The notes: generated by a model not told the origin, from the sequence alone. Positions 34,431 to 43,587 are shown, counted from the first letter of the stretch. The stretch is 64,000 bases of DNA from an uncultured Clostridia bacterium (GCA_947627545.1 CANQWK010000004.1:20818-84817), one strand, 5' to 3'. Numbers and translations: made by a program.

Positions 34431-34808
34431 ATGAAAGATTTAAGGGAAGAAATTAAACAAAAAAAAGTTGCTCGAAAACAAAACTCAAATTACGATGCAA
34501 TATCGCAAATTTTAGACGAACATAACAGCGATAATGTAACATTATATGACGCACAAAACAAGCCAATTGAATTTGAACAAATTGCATTAATTCCTCGCAG
34601 AAATAAATTAACAAGGTTAGATGAATTGTTTACAATTATGATACCTATAACTCCTATGCAAGGCGTTAATGAAGGGGAAGGCGTTGTGTTTAAAATAGAC
34701 GAAAAAAGCCGAGATATAGAAGTTGTTAATGACCAAGAAATTATAGATGATATTTTAGATATTTATCAAAAACTTATAGAAAACGGCGAGGGCGAAAACG
34801 AAGAATAA
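34431..34808 (+). CDS. DUF1292-like (YrzB) protein
   Basis: 125-residue acidic protein. The central stretch VTLYDAQNKPIEFEQIALIPRR and the later EGEGVVFKIDEKSRDIEVVND-type strands resemble DUF1292 proteins, which are short, acidic and coded after ruvX in Firmicutes. The N-terminal basic segment (REEIKQKKVARKQ) is an addition I have not seen in the family. Good AAAAGGAGAG site. Assignment rests partly on the neighbourhood. Confidence 0.72.
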   Translation: MKDLREEIKQKKVARKQNSNYDAISQILDEHNSDNVTLYDAQNKPIEFEQIALIPRRNKLTRLDELFTIMIPITPMQGVNEGEGVVFKIDEKSRDIEVVNDQEIIDDILDIYQKLIENGEGENEE

Positions 34809-34880
34809 CAATTTTTGTAAATTAAACCTTAATTTCACATAAAAAATTGTTAAATTAATTAACAACTTTTAAATGGTATC

Positions 34881-34909
34881 TTGACAATTTTATATAATTA
34901 TATTAAAAT
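34881..34909 (+). promoter_or_regulatory. Promoter of the 335-residue orphan gene
   Basis: TTGACA at 34881-34886, 17-nt spacer, TAAAAT at 34904-34909, with AAGGAG before the ATG at 34928. Confidence 0.75.
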
Positions 34910-34927
34910 ACCAAACAAGGAGTTGTT

Positions 34928-35935
34928 ATGATTACATCATTTGCCAGCATTGAAAAAATATATACAAAATATGGTTTTAACAGCAAACAATTTTCCAAAA
35001 TAATTAAAAAAAGTTATTTACCAAATGTTGTGCAGTTTTTATTGTCTTTAAACTTAACAGATAAACCAGAAATAGTTGAATATTTGCAAACAATAAAGCA
35101 GCCAATTTTAATTTTAACTCTTAACAACTTAGAAAATTTACCTATTCAAACTCAAAAAACAATATATTTAAATTTAATAAATATAAATTCAAATTTAACC
35201 GAATACATTTTCAAAAAAATATATGATGGAAGAGGAATTAATCATTGTGATTTAAGAAAAAATAGTGTAGTTTTTTCATTTAAAGAATTAAGCAATTTTA
35301 ATTTATCTCAACTGAACACAACAGATATGGCTTTTTTGCTTGTAGATTTAGTAATGGACAAAAGAGAAATTGAAGAATTACCTGTTCAAAACATTGAAAA
35401 AACTTATTCTTTTAAATATTTAAAATTAGTTATAAATAAAATAAAACCTATGGTTAATTTTTCAGTTTTAGAATTAGTTTGTTCAATAATTAACAACTCG
35501 CAATTAAGCAATAGTTACTTTGTAATAGTCCTAAATTTATTAGGTTATAGTAAACAAGAAATTAAAACTATGTATATTCAGGCATATAACAATAAATCTT
35601 ATATTCTTATGGAAATGTTAGTTGAATTTTATGATTATTTGCCAAAATCTTTATTTGCCGATTTTGTTATAAAATATAAAAAAGATAAAGCGTTTATAAC
35701 ATTTATGAGATTTTCACACTATTTAAGCGAAGATAAGAATAAAGAATTGCTAGCAATAATAAAAAACAATCATAAACATAGTCAAATTAGTCAAATAAAA
35801 GAGATTATAACAAAAAATAATCTTTTTGATAAAGAAACAACTTTAAAAATTTTTGAAGATTTTAATATTCATCAATTTGATGATGCGAAAATAACTAAAA
35901 CTAAGCCAATTAAAACATTAAAAAAAACCAACTAA
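34928..35935 (+). CDS. Hypothetical all-helical protein, orphan
   Basis: 335-residue protein, asparagine/isoleucine/lysine-rich, made of consecutive predicted helices with no signal peptide or membrane segment. Segments such as PNVVQFLLSLNLTDKPEIVEYL (near 28-50) and YFVIVLNLLGYSKQEIKTMY (near 195-215) suggest a HEAT- or ARM-like helical solenoid, but I see no clean repeat. It is monocistronic, with a consensus promoter and its own terminator. I do not recognise the family. Confidence 0.75.
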   Translation: MITSFASIEKIYTKYGFNSKQFSKIIKKSYLPNVVQFLLSLNLTDKPEIVEYLQTIKQPILILTLNNLENLPIQTQKTIYLNLININSNLTEYIFKKIYDGRGINHCDLRKNSVVFSFKELSNFNLSQLNTTDMAFLLVDLVMDKREIEELPVQNIEKTYSFKYLKLVINKIKPMVNFSVLELVCSIINNSQLSNSYFVIVLNLLGYSKQEIKTMYIQAYNNKSYILMEMLVEFYDYLPKSLFADFVIKYKKDKAFITFMRFSHYLSEDKNKELLAIIKNNHKHSQISQIKEIITKNNLFDKETTLKIFEDFNIHQFDDAKITKTKPIKTLKKTN

Positions 35936-35952
35936 ATTAGGTTGGTTTTTTT
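35921..35952 (+). terminator. Terminator of the 335-residue orphan gene
   Basis: AAAAAACCAAC and GTTGGTTTTTTT pair across TAAATTAG, including the gene's stop codon in the loop. Confidence 0.85.
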
Positions 35953-36037
35953 CATTTTAAAAAAATTGCTGAAAATCACTTTACCTTTTTAATAATAAGA
36001 AACGTTTTAGAAATCTCAAAAAAATTTTAAAAATCTA

Positions 36038-36066
36038 TTGACTTTAATAATCAAATTTGATAGTAT
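36038..36066 (+). promoter_or_regulatory. Promoter of rpsB with a long leader
   Basis: TTGACT at 36038-36043, 17-nt spacer, TAGTAT at 36061-36066. The start near 36073 leaves a leader of about 155 nt before rpsB (36228). The leader has an AT-rich middle and G-rich 3' part (ATGATGGTTGGGGAAGG) before AGGAGG; it may be an autoregulatory ribosomal-protein leader but I recognise no known class. The rest of the 293-nt gap holds the preceding terminator and nothing else visible. Confidence 0.6.
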
Positions 36067-36227
36067 TAAAAAGTTCAAAGAAAAATAGCACCCAATTTGA
36101 TTGCTTTGTCTGTTCCGTAATTTATTTTATAATTTATAATCGTAAATTTATAAATCATTTCAAATTATAATTTAATGCGGTTAAAAGCAAAATGATGGTT
36201 GGGGAAGGACAAACAGGAGGTTAATTT

Positions 36228-37082
36228 ATGTCAGTTATTTCTATGAAACAATTATTGGAGGCTGGTTGTCATTTCGGCCACCAAACTAGGAAATGGAATC
36301 CTAAAATGAAAAAGTATATCTTCACAGATAGAAACGATATTCACATATTAAATCTTGAAGATACTGCTAAAAAAATTGATGAAGCGTATGTTTTCATTAA
36401 AGAAAAAGTGCTTGCAGGTGCAAATGTATTGTTCATTGGCACTAAAAAACAAGCTAGCGAAACTGTTAAGCAAGAAGCTGAACGCTGCGGAATGTATTAT
36501 GTAAACACTCGTTGGTTAGGTGGCACATTAACTAATTTCACAACCATTCGCAAACGTATTGACAGAATGAACAAATTAAATAATATGGAAACTCTAGGAG
36601 ATTTTGACCTTCTTCCTAAAAAAGAAGTTATAAAGTTAAAAGCGGAAAGAGATAAACTTGCTAACAATTTAAGCGGCATTAAAGATATGGCAACAATTCC
36701 AGGCCTTATAGTGTTAGTTGACCCACACATAGAGCATATTGCAGTTAGAGAAGCAAAAAGGTTAAATATTCCTACAATAGGCATTGCAGATACTAACAGC
36801 GACCCAGACGATGTTACAATTTGCATTCCAGCAAATGATGATGCTTTTGGTTCTGTTAAATTAATTTTATCAGCTTTGGCAGATGCTGTATTAGAAGCAA
36901 AGGGCGGAGTTATTTTACATGACTTAAACGCAAAAGATGAAGATGTTTCTATGGAAGCAATTGTTACAGGCGATATTAAAATTCAATTAGATAATCAACC
37001 AGAAGAAGATGAAATTGTTGAAAAGAAAAAACATCCATCAAAATCTAAAAAAGAAAAGAAAGAAGAACAAGTTGAAGAATAA
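36228..37082 (+). CDS. rpsB: 30S ribosomal protein S2
   Basis: Seen: [27 protein letters not shown] (first part of the S2 signature), [32 protein letters not shown], and [13 protein letters not shown]. 284 residues, longer than many S2 proteins because of a charged tail ([22 protein letters not shown]). AGGAGG site. rpsB-tsf order as usual. Confidence 0.97.
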   Translation: MSVISMKQLLEAGCHFGHQTRKWNPKMKKYIFTDRNDIHILNLEDTAKKIDEAYVFIKEKVLAGANVLFIGTKKQASETVKQEAERCGMYYVNTRWLGGTLTNFTTIRKRIDRMNKLNNMETLGDFDLLPKKEVIKLKAERDKLANNLSGIKDMATIPGLIVLVDPHIEHIAVREAKRLNIPTIGIADTNSDPDDVTICIPANDDAFGSVKLILSALADAVLEAKGGVILHDLNAKDEDVSMEAIVTGDIKIQLDNQPEEDEIVEKKKHPSKSKKEKKEEQVEE

Positions 37083-37215
37083 TTATTAAAAGTTTAAAAC
37101 ATTTTTTAACAAATTAATTTAATAATATCTCAACTTAAAGAAATTCAAGTTTAAAAATTCATTATATATATTGTGTAATTAGTTTAAATAATACACTAAA
37201 TAAAAGGAGAATAAA

Positions 37216-38103
37216 ATGATTAGTGCTAAAGATGTAGCTAATTTAAGAGATATGACTGGTGCAGGCATGATGGACTGCAAACGTGCTTTAGAAGAAGCAA
37301 ATGGCAACACTGAAAAAGCAATTGAAATATTGCGTGAAAAGGGTGTAGCAAAAGCAGCTAAAAAACAAAGCAGAATAGCGGCTGAAGGTGTTGTTGGTGC
37401 ATATATTTCAGGCAAAACTGGTGTTTTGCTAGAAATTAACTGCGAAAGCGACTTTGTTTCTAAGGGAGATATATTCCACAACCTTGTTCAAACAGTTGCA
37501 AAAGTTGTTGCAGAAAATAAACCTAAAACTGTAGAAGAATTAAACAACTGCAAATGCGAAGGTTCAACTGTTGCAGAATATATTACAAATCAAACAGTTA
37601 AAATTGGCGAAAAAATTTCAATTCGCCGCTTCGAAATTTATGAAACAAGCGGAAAAATTGAAACATATATTCACATGGGCGGAAAAGTTGGCGTTATGGT
37701 AGAAGCAACCGATTTTGTAAGTGGAGAAGATGTTTTACATGATGTTGCTTTGCAAATCGCAGCAAGCAAGCCAGACTATGTTAGTGAAAAAGATGTTCCT
37801 AATGAGGTTGTAGAAAAAGAAAAAGAAATTATGCTTGTTCAAATGCAAAATGACGAAAAGAATGCCAATAAACCAAAAGAAATTTTACAAAAAATTGTAT
37901 TAGGAAAAATTAGCAAATTCTATGAAGAAGCTTGTTTACTAAATCAACCATTTATTAAAGATGATAGCAAAAAAGTAAAAGATGTAATCGGCAATAAATT
38001 TAAAGTTAAACGCTTTGTTCGTTGGAACATGGGCGAGGGCTTGGAAAAGAAAGTTGAAGATTTTGCAGCCGAAGTTGCCGCACAAACAGGCAAAAAGAAC
38101 TAA
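37216..38103 (+). CDS. tsf: Elongation factor Ts
   Basis: Guanine-nucleotide exchange factor for EF-Tu. Seen: VANLRDMTGAGMMDCKRALEEANG at residues 6-29 (EF-Ts signature 1), EINCESDFVSKGD near 76 (signature 2 region), GGKVGVMVEA, and a second dimerisation half. 295 residues, full length. AAAAGGAG site. pyrH, its usual downstream neighbour, is not here; a 307-nt non-coding gap and frr follow. Confidence 0.97.
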   Translation: MISAKDVANLRDMTGAGMMDCKRALEEANGNTEKAIEILREKGVAKAAKKQSRIAAEGVVGAYISGKTGVLLEINCESDFVSKGDIFHNLVQTVAKVVAENKPKTVEELNNCKCEGSTVAEYITNQTVKIGEKISIRRFEIYETSGKIETYIHMGGKVGVMVEATDFVSGEDVLHDVALQIAASKPDYVSEKDVPNEVVEKEKEIMLVQMQNDEKNANKPKEILQKIVLGKISKFYEEACLLNQPFIKDDSKKVKDVIGNKFKVKRFVRWNMGEGLEKKVEDFAAEVAAQTGKKN

Positions 38104-38149
38104 AAACTAATAAAAATAAAAGCACTTTTATGCTGTGCTATGTAAAGAA

Positions 38150-38177
38150 CAAAAAAATGAGCAATTGCTCATTTTTT
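38150..38177 (+). terminator. Terminator of rpsB-tsf
   Basis: AAAAAATGAGC pairs with GCTCATTTTTT around AATT, a symmetric hairpin 50 nt after the tsf stop. Confidence 0.8.
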
Positions 38178-38409
38178 ATTTTTTAGTTTAATTTTTAAAT
38201 TCAATTAAATTAACTTTTAATTTAAACCTTTTCAAAATTATGGTAAAATTTGTTTTTTTGTCAAGTTAATTTTAAATTTAGTTGCTATTTTTTTTCAAAT
38301 TTATTATTATATTCCTATCAATAATATAATTTTAATTCTACTGCCTAAACAAATTAAAATAATATATACAAATTTTACATGATTAATAAAATTATTAAAA
38401 GGAGAAATT
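38178..38409. other. Non-coding gap before frr (position usually held by pyrH)
   Basis: Extremely AT-rich stretch with no reading frame of note. A possible -10 TGG-TAAAAT lies at 38244-38249 without a good -35, and another ATATATA-rich stretch near 38362. In most bacteria pyrH occupies the place between tsf and frr. I see no remnant of pyrH. Confidence 0.5.
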
Positions 38410-38976
38410 ATGAACGAAAATTGCGAAATGGAAATGATGGAATATGACGATAAGTTAAAAAAAGCATTCGACCATTTAGTAGATGAATATATGCTTATTA
38501 GAGTGGGGCGTGCCAACCCCAAAATGCTTGAAAACATTATGGTTGATTATTATGGAACTCGCACTCCACTAAAACAAACCTGCAACATAACAGTACAAGA
38601 TGCTAGAATGATTATTGTTTCACCTTGGGATGTTTCAACATTAAAAAATTTGCGTTCGGGCATTGAGGCAGCAAACTTAGGTGTTTCTGTGGGCGATGAC
38701 GGTAAAATTATTCGAGTGGGCTTTCCTATGCTAACAGAAGAGCGAAGAAAAGAATTTTCAAAGGACGCAAAAAAACTTCTAGAAGAATGTAAAATTGCAA
38801 TGCGTAATTTAAGAAGAGATGTTTTAGAAAGTTTTAAAACTATGAAGAAAAATGCTGAAATAAGTGAAGATGAATACAATTCGCTTGAAAAAGATGTTCA
38901 AAAAGCATTAGATTCTTACACTTTAAAGGCAGACAATGCCTGCGACAAAAAAGTTGCAGAAATAATGGAGGTATAG
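38410..38976 (+). CDS. frr: Ribosome recycling factor
   Basis: Splits post-termination ribosomes with EF-G. Seen: LIRVGRANPKMLENIMVDYYG near residues 30-50, VSPWDVSTLKNL, FPMLTEERRKEFSKDAKKL, and a C-terminal helix. 188 residues, with a short acidic N-terminal extension (NENCEMEMMEYDD). AAAAGGAG site. uppS begins 2 nt after the stop. Confidence 0.96.
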   Translation: MNENCEMEMMEYDDKLKKAFDHLVDEYMLIRVGRANPKMLENIMVDYYGTRTPLKQTCNITVQDARMIIVSPWDVSTLKNLRSGIEAANLGVSVGDDGKIIRVGFPMLTEERRKEFSKDAKKLLEECKIAMRNLRRDVLESFKTMKKNAEISEDEYNSLEKDVQKALDSYTLKADNACDKKVAEIMEV

Positions 38977-38977
38977 C

Positions 38978-39697
38978 GTGAATATTGAAAAATTTAAACA
39001 AGACCCTAGAATGCCTAAACATATTGCATTTATTGTTGATGGCAATGGAAGGTGGGCAACAAAACGAAATTTAACGCGCTCAATGGGGCATGAAGCAGGG
39101 TTTGAAAATTTAAAAAAACAAATAGAATTTGTTCAAGAATTAGGTATAAAAAATTTGTCTATGTATTGTTTTTCTTGCGAAAATTGGAAGCGAAGCAAGC
39201 AAGAAGTTGACTTTTTAATGGAATTATTTAACCGAATGTTGGACGAATTTAAACAAAAATATATTAACAAAGATATTCGGTTTATTATTTCTGGGAATAT
39301 GAATGATGAAAGATTACCTTTAATTGTGCGCAATAAAGCCAAAGAACTTATGGAACTAACCAAAGATAAAAATGGTTTTGTTATAAATGCGTGCATTAAT
39401 TATGGCGGTAGGCAAGAAATTTTAAAGGTTGTTAATGAACTAATTGAATCTGGTGTTAAAATTGTTGATGAAAAACTTTTTGAAAAACATCTTTATACAG
39501 CTGAAATGTTGCCGCTAGATTTTGTTATCCGCACAAGTGGAGAAAAGCGACTAAGCAACTTTTTAACCTGGCAATCAACTTATAGCGAATGGTATTTTCC
39601 AAAAAAATTATGGCCTAGTTTTAATAAAAAGGACTTAATAAAAGCCTTAAAATCTTATATGAAAAGAGATAGGCGTTTTGGAGCGGTAAAAGCTTAA
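38978..39697 (+). CDS. uppS: Undecaprenyl diphosphate synthase
   Basis: cis-Prenyltransferase that makes the lipid carrier of peptidoglycan synthesis. Seen: HIAFIVDGNGRWATKRNLTRSMGH with the catalytic Asp, YCFSCENWKRSKQEV, and RTSGEKRLSNFLTWQ, WPSF. 239 residues. Start codon is GTG, with GGAGG 9 nt upstream inside frr. The stop overlaps the cdsA ATG by one base. Confidence 0.96.
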   Translation: MNIEKFKQDPRMPKHIAFIVDGNGRWATKRNLTRSMGHEAGFENLKKQIEFVQELGIKNLSMYCFSCENWKRSKQEVDFLMELFNRMLDEFKQKYINKDIRFIISGNMNDERLPLIVRNKAKELMELTKDKNGFVINACINYGGRQEILKVVNELIESGVKIVDEKLFEKHLYTAEMLPLDFVIRTSGEKRLSNFLTWQSTYSEWYFPKKLWPSFNKKDLIKALKSYMKRDRRFGAVKA

Positions 39698-40593
39698 TGA
39701 AAAAAAGATTTATAACAAGCATTTATATTGTTTTAGCGGTTGCACTTGCAATAGGGTGCAAGTTTTTGCCTTTGAATATAGGTGATTATTTATTTGATAT
39801 CTTTATATTATGCTTAACATTTGTTGCGGCATTTGAGATGTGCAATTTAATTGAAAAATGTGGCAAAACTGTAAATAGATTATTTGCTGTTTTTTATTCA
39901 ATTTTTAATTATATTGTGCTTTTAATAAGTATAAATTTTGTAAAATATCAGTTTGTTGCTTTAATTCAAGTTTTTGCATTAATTGTTTATTTTGGAATAG
40001 TTCTTATTGCCGAAAGTGTAAGAAACAAAGGCTTTAAATTTGTTTCAAATTTAAAATCTAGTTTATATACATTGCTTGCTTGCGTTTATCCTGGCCTATT
40101 ATTTACTCTTTATTTAAACATAAACCATATAGACCAATTTGCAGGAATTAATCATTTATCTGTAATTTTAATTTTAATGGTAATTGCAATTACATTTTTA
40201 ACTGATACCTTTGCTTATCTTGTTGGCAGAACGCTAAAAGGACCAAAACTTGCACCTAAAATTAGTCCTAACAAAACCATAAGCGGTTCAATTGGCGGTT
40301 TAATTGGCGGAATAGCAGGGTCAATGTTGGTGTTTGCCTTAGTTTATAATGTAAAAAGTTTGGCAATAATTTTAGAAACATTTAACCTTGCTTGGTGGCA
40401 TTTTTTACTTATTGGATTGTTTGCTTCGGTGCTAGGTCAAATTGGAGATTTAGTTGAAAGCAAAATTAAACGCCAGGCACAAACAAAAGATAGTGGCAAC
40501 ATTTTTCCGGGGCATGGCGGAATGTTGGATAGAATAGATGCCATGATTTTTGTTGTTACATTTATTTTTGTTATTACGCTTGTTATAATTTAA
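39697..40593 (+). CDS. cdsA: Phosphatidate cytidylyltransferase
   Basis: Integral membrane enzyme making CDP-diacylglycerol. Seen: about eight hydrophobic segments and the CdsA signature SKIKRQAQTKDSGNIFPGHGGMLDRID near residues 255-282 (given here in part: KDSGNIFPGHGG, DRID). 298 residues. Overlaps uppS. In relatives dxr lies next; here rseP follows directly after 59 nt. Confidence 0.95.
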   Translation: MKKRFITSIYIVLAVALAIGCKFLPLNIGDYLFDIFILCLTFVAAFEMCNLIEKCGKTVNRLFAVFYSIFNYIVLLISINFVKYQFVALIQVFALIVYFGIVLIAESVRNKGFKFVSNLKSSLYTLLACVYPGLLFTLYLNINHIDQFAGINHLSVILILMVIAITFLTDTFAYLVGRTLKGPKLAPKISPNKTISGSIGGLIGGIAGSMLVFALVYNVKSLAIILETFNLAWWHFLLIGLFASVLGQIGDLVESKIKRQAQTKDSGNIFPGHGGMLDRIDAMIFVVTFIFVITLVII

Positions 40594-40652
40594 TATAACT
40601 ACTCTTTAATTATGAATATTTGTAACATAATTTTAATAAGTTAAAAGGAAGT

Positions 40653-41831
40653 ATGTCTAATTTAATTAGTGTATCAAGTGTTTTTTCTTATATTGGCTAT
40701 ATTGCAATAGCCATTATCGTTTTGTTATTTATGGTGCTTATACATGAATTAGGGCATTACACTGCTGGCAAGCTTTTAAAATTTAAAATTAACGAATTTA
40801 GCGTTGGTTTTGGACCAAAAATTTTGCAGAAAAAAAAGAAAAATGGCGAACTTTTATCTTTGCGAGCATTCCCTCTTGGCGGATATTGTGCTTTTGAGGG
40901 CGAAGATGAAGACGGTGTAGAAAATCCAGCGGCTTTTAACAATCAAAAACCTTGGAAAAGAATTATAGTTTTACTTGCTGGTGCGTTATTTAATTTTTTA
41001 AGCGGCATTATTTTTTCATTCATTCTTTTGTTAAGCCATGGCTATGATTTAGTTCAAGTTAACAATATAACGCCCGAGTCAATAAATTATGAATATATTA
41101 AGCAGGGCGATGTAATTCTTGGCATTGAAAACAATAAAATAGACTTTGTAAAAGATAAATATTTTAACACATTAATTAGTAATAAAGTAACAAAAGATTA
41201 CGCCACATATTCTGGAAGTTTGGAAGAACTTGAACAAGAAAATTTTTATGTAATTGATAACAAAGCATACTATTTTGTAGAATGTCCGCTTTTATACAAT
41301 GTTAAGCGAGATGGCAAAAAAATTGATGTTAATGGCAAAATAAATGTTGTTTACAATTCAAAAGGCGAATTAGAAGGTTGGTCGCTTTTAACAAGCAATA
41401 ATGCAGAGAGCAGAGAGTTTTCTATAACAACATATAAATATTCATTTTTAGAAAGCCTATCACAAGCCGTTCCATTTGCTTTTAAATGGGCGTGGAAAGT
41501 TCTTGTTGTGTTCTTTCAACTTATTACAGGGCAACTCTCAATTAAGGCGGTTGGTGGACCAGTAACAACAATTAACATGATTGCATCATCAACATCGCAA
41601 GTTGGTTTTGAATATATTTTAATTTTAATGCCTGCTCTTGCTGTTAACCTTGCCGTGTTTAACCTGTTGCCAATTCCTGCACTTGATGGTTTTCAAGCCA
41701 TATTTGTTGCCATTGAAGGAATTAGAAAAAAGCCAATAAAACGCAAAATTATAAATACAATAAATAATATAGGCTTGCTGGTTTTGCTTGGCTTTGTAAT
41801 TATTGTAGATATATTGCAGTTTGTTCTATAA
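40653..41831 (+). CDS. rseP: Site-2 zinc metalloprotease RseP (RasP)
   Basis: Intramembrane protease that cleaves anti-sigma factors and remnant signal peptides. Seen: HELGHY at about residues 32-37 in the first membrane helix, GPKILQ and FPLGGYCAFEGED, a central region with a reduced PDZ (GDVILGIENN), and C-terminal NLLPIPALDGFQ with the third ligand Asp. The usual signature NLLPIPxLDGG has FQ here in place of GG. 392 residues. A terminator starts within its last codons. Confidence 0.95.
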   Translation: MSNLISVSSVFSYIGYIAIAIIVLLFMVLIHELGHYTAGKLLKFKINEFSVGFGPKILQKKKKNGELLSLRAFPLGGYCAFEGEDEDGVENPAAFNNQKPWKRIIVLLAGALFNFLSGIIFSFILLLSHGYDLVQVNNITPESINYEYIKQGDVILGIENNKIDFVKDKYFNTLISNKVTKDYATYSGSLEELEQENFYVIDNKAYYFVECPLLYNVKRDGKKIDVNGKINVVYNSKGELEGWSLLTSNNAESREFSITTYKYSFLESLSQAVPFAFKWAWKVLVVFFQLITGQLSIKAVGGPVTTINMIASSTSQVGFEYILILMPALAVNLAVFNLLPIPALDGFQAIFVAIEGIRKKPIKRKIINTINNIGLLVLLGFVIIVDILQFVL

Positions 41832-41844
41832 CTGCAATTTTTTT
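41814..41844 (+). terminator. Terminator of frr-uppS-cdsA-rseP
   Basis: TTGCAGTT (41814-41821) and AACTGCAA (41830-41837) form a perfect 8-bp stem, then seven T residues. The stop codon of rseP is in the hairpin. Confidence 0.85.
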
Positions 41845-41974
41845 ATCTATTTGTGATATTTACATTTCATTTACAAAAGAATATTATTTTAAAAAACCTA
41901 ATATGAAAAGATTAATATTTTTTAACCTTTGTAATGTTATCATAAATTAGTTAAATTAAGAACAAACCTTTTTC

Positions 41975-42003
41975 TTGACAAAAATGTCGGTGTTTGATAT
42001 AAT
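41975..42003 (+). promoter_or_regulatory. Consensus promoter of truncated polC, leaderless geometry
   Basis: TTGACA (41975-41980), exactly 17 nt, TATAAT (41998-42003): a perfect sigma-A consensus. Six bases later is the ATG at 42010, with no ribosome binding site. Confidence 0.85.
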
Positions 42004-42009
42004 AATTCT

Positions 42010-43530
42010 ATGGAAGGTCAGTTAGAACTTTTAGATAAATTATTTCCTGGGCTAAAATTGAAAGACGCCGTTTATACAGAAAAAACCAACACTTGTATGG
42101 TTAATTTTTTGTATAATCCAGAATGTTTTAAACCTGACAATTCTAATAAATCCATTTTACTTCAAAAACTTAAAGAAATTATTGGCGACTATGTAAATAT
42201 TGATATCAATTTTGTAAATTGCCCATTAGATAAAAGGGCAATAGCAAATCATACATATTCAACAATTATTAACACATTTCCTGCGCTAAACAAAAACTTT
42301 ACATTTGATGATGTCGGCGTGGAAATTGAAGATATAACAGTTAAAATAAAATTAAAACTTTCGCCCAGCATTTTTGACTACGCAACCAGCTTAAACAGGG
42401 AGAAATTAATTGCGGAAAAATTAAAGGAAAGTTTTTTAGCCGACTTTATTGTTGAATTTGTAAAAAAGGACATTACAACTCAACAAACCGATGCAATAAA
42501 AAATAACCTTGAATTTATGGCAAGCATAAAATCGGCAGAAGATAAAACAGTATATGAATTGTTTGATATTGCGGATATTATTGGTAAAAATGAATATACT
42601 TTGGCATCGGATTTTAGCAAAATAAAAACGCCGGTTGAGAACATAGTTATATGCGGAGAAGTAACAAATGTTCAACGAAAAACTTATACAAAATCGTTTA
42701 CCAAAAATGGCGAGAAAAAGGACATTGAACATGCATTTTATAATTTTACAATAAAAAATGATGGCAAATTTTTATATTGCAGCATTTTTCCTAGGCAGGC
42801 GGACGAAATTAAAGGCGATTTAATTGAAGTAGGCATGAAAGTTTGTTGCTTTGGCTCGTTTAGACTATTCAACAATAAACTTAATTTTACAGCAACAAGC
42901 ATAGCGAGATGCGACTATAAAAGGGAAGATATAAAATCAAAAATAAAAACTGTGAACGAAAATTATCATACAGTTTTTCCGCAAAAATATGTAGATTACG
43001 AACAAAGCGGACTATTTGATGAACAAGAAAAGGAATTAAAAGGCAGTTATGTTGTTTTTGACCTTGAAACAACGGGCATTGAAAGCAGCAAAGATGATAT
43101 TATTGAAATTGGTGCGTGCAAAATAGTTGACGGGCAAATTAAAGAAACCTTTTCAACATTTGTTAACCCTGAGCGGCACATTCCAGCCGATGCATCAAAA
43201 GTGAACAACATTTACGATAATATGGTGGCGGATGCACCAACAATTAATTATGTATTGCCAGATTTCTATAAATTTTGTTACGGCAGCACATTAGTAGGAC
43301 AAAACGTGGCTTTTGATATAGGCTTTATTTATAATGTTTCTAAAAAATTATCTTATAACTTCGATAATCCGCTTGAAGATACTTTGCAAATGGCACGTGA
43401 AAAATTGCCAGGATTAAAAAATTATAAACTAGGCACAATTGTTGAAAAACTTAACATTGTGCTAGAAAATGCTCATCGTGCATTAAATGATGCCATAGCC
43501 ACTGCCAAAGTGTTTATAAAATTGAAATAG
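42010..43530 (+). CDS. Truncated PolC: N-terminal, OB and 3'-5' exonuclease domains only
   Basis: 506 residues, against about 1,400 for PolC. Residues 1-200 match the PolC N-terminal domain (LFPGLKLKDAVYTEK); about 215-300 are the OB domain (VICGEVTNVQRKTY, FSGSF-like GSFRLF); about 347-506 are a DEDDh exonuclease with FDLETTG (D351, E353), GQNVAFDIGFI and HRALNDAIAT, so all catalytic acids are kept. The PHP domain and the whole polymerase (palm, fingers, thumb) are missing, and the stop is followed by a terminator, not by remnants. Position between rseP and rimP is the classical polC locus. It cannot polymerise DNA; an editing, repair or regulatory role is inferred. Confidence 0.85.
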   Translation: MEGQLELLDKLFPGLKLKDAVYTEKTNTCMVNFLYNPECFKPDNSNKSILLQKLKEIIGDYVNIDINFVNCPLDKRAIANHTYSTIINTFPALNKNFTFDDVGVEIEDITVKIKLKLSPSIFDYATSLNREKLIAEKLKESFLADFIVEFVKKDITTQQTDAIKNNLEFMASIKSAEDKTVYELFDIADIIGKNEYTLASDFSKIKTPVENIVICGEVTNVQRKTYTKSFTKNGEKKDIEHAFYNFTIKNDGKFLYCSIFPRQADEIKGDLIEVGMKVCCFGSFRLFNNKLNFTATSIARCDYKREDIKSKIKTVNENYHTVFPQKYVDYEQSGLFDEQEKELKGSYVVFDLETTGIESSKDDIIEIGACKIVDGQIKETFSTFVNPERHIPADASKVNNIYDNMVADAPTINYVLPDFYKFCYGSTLVGQNVAFDIGFIYNVSKKLSYNFDNPLEDTLQMAREKLPGLKNYKLGTIVEKLNIVLENAHRALNDAIATAKVFIKLK

Positions 43531-43551
43531 TGGCACTCTCGCCACTTTTTA
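43529..43551 (+). terminator. Terminator of truncated polC
   Basis: AGTGGC (43529-43534) pairs with GCCACT (43541-43546) around a 6-nt loop, followed by T residues; it begins in the stop codon. Confidence 0.8.
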
Positions 43552-43552
43552 T

Positions 43553-43581
43553 TTGCAGTTAATTGTAAAATTTATTATAAT
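43553..43581 (+). promoter_or_regulatory. Promoter of the HD gene, leaderless geometry
   Basis: -35-like TTGCAG (43553-43558), 17-nt spacer, TATAAT at 43576-43581, then 6 nt to the ATG at 43588; no ribosome binding site. Confidence 0.6.
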
Positions 43582-43587
43582 TTAAAT

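Noticed and set aside
43531-43587. Frameshift as explanation for the short PolC
   Set aside because: Only 57 nt, holding a terminator and promoter, separate its stop from the HD gene; no frame contains PHP or polymerase sequence, so a simple frameshift cannot explain it.
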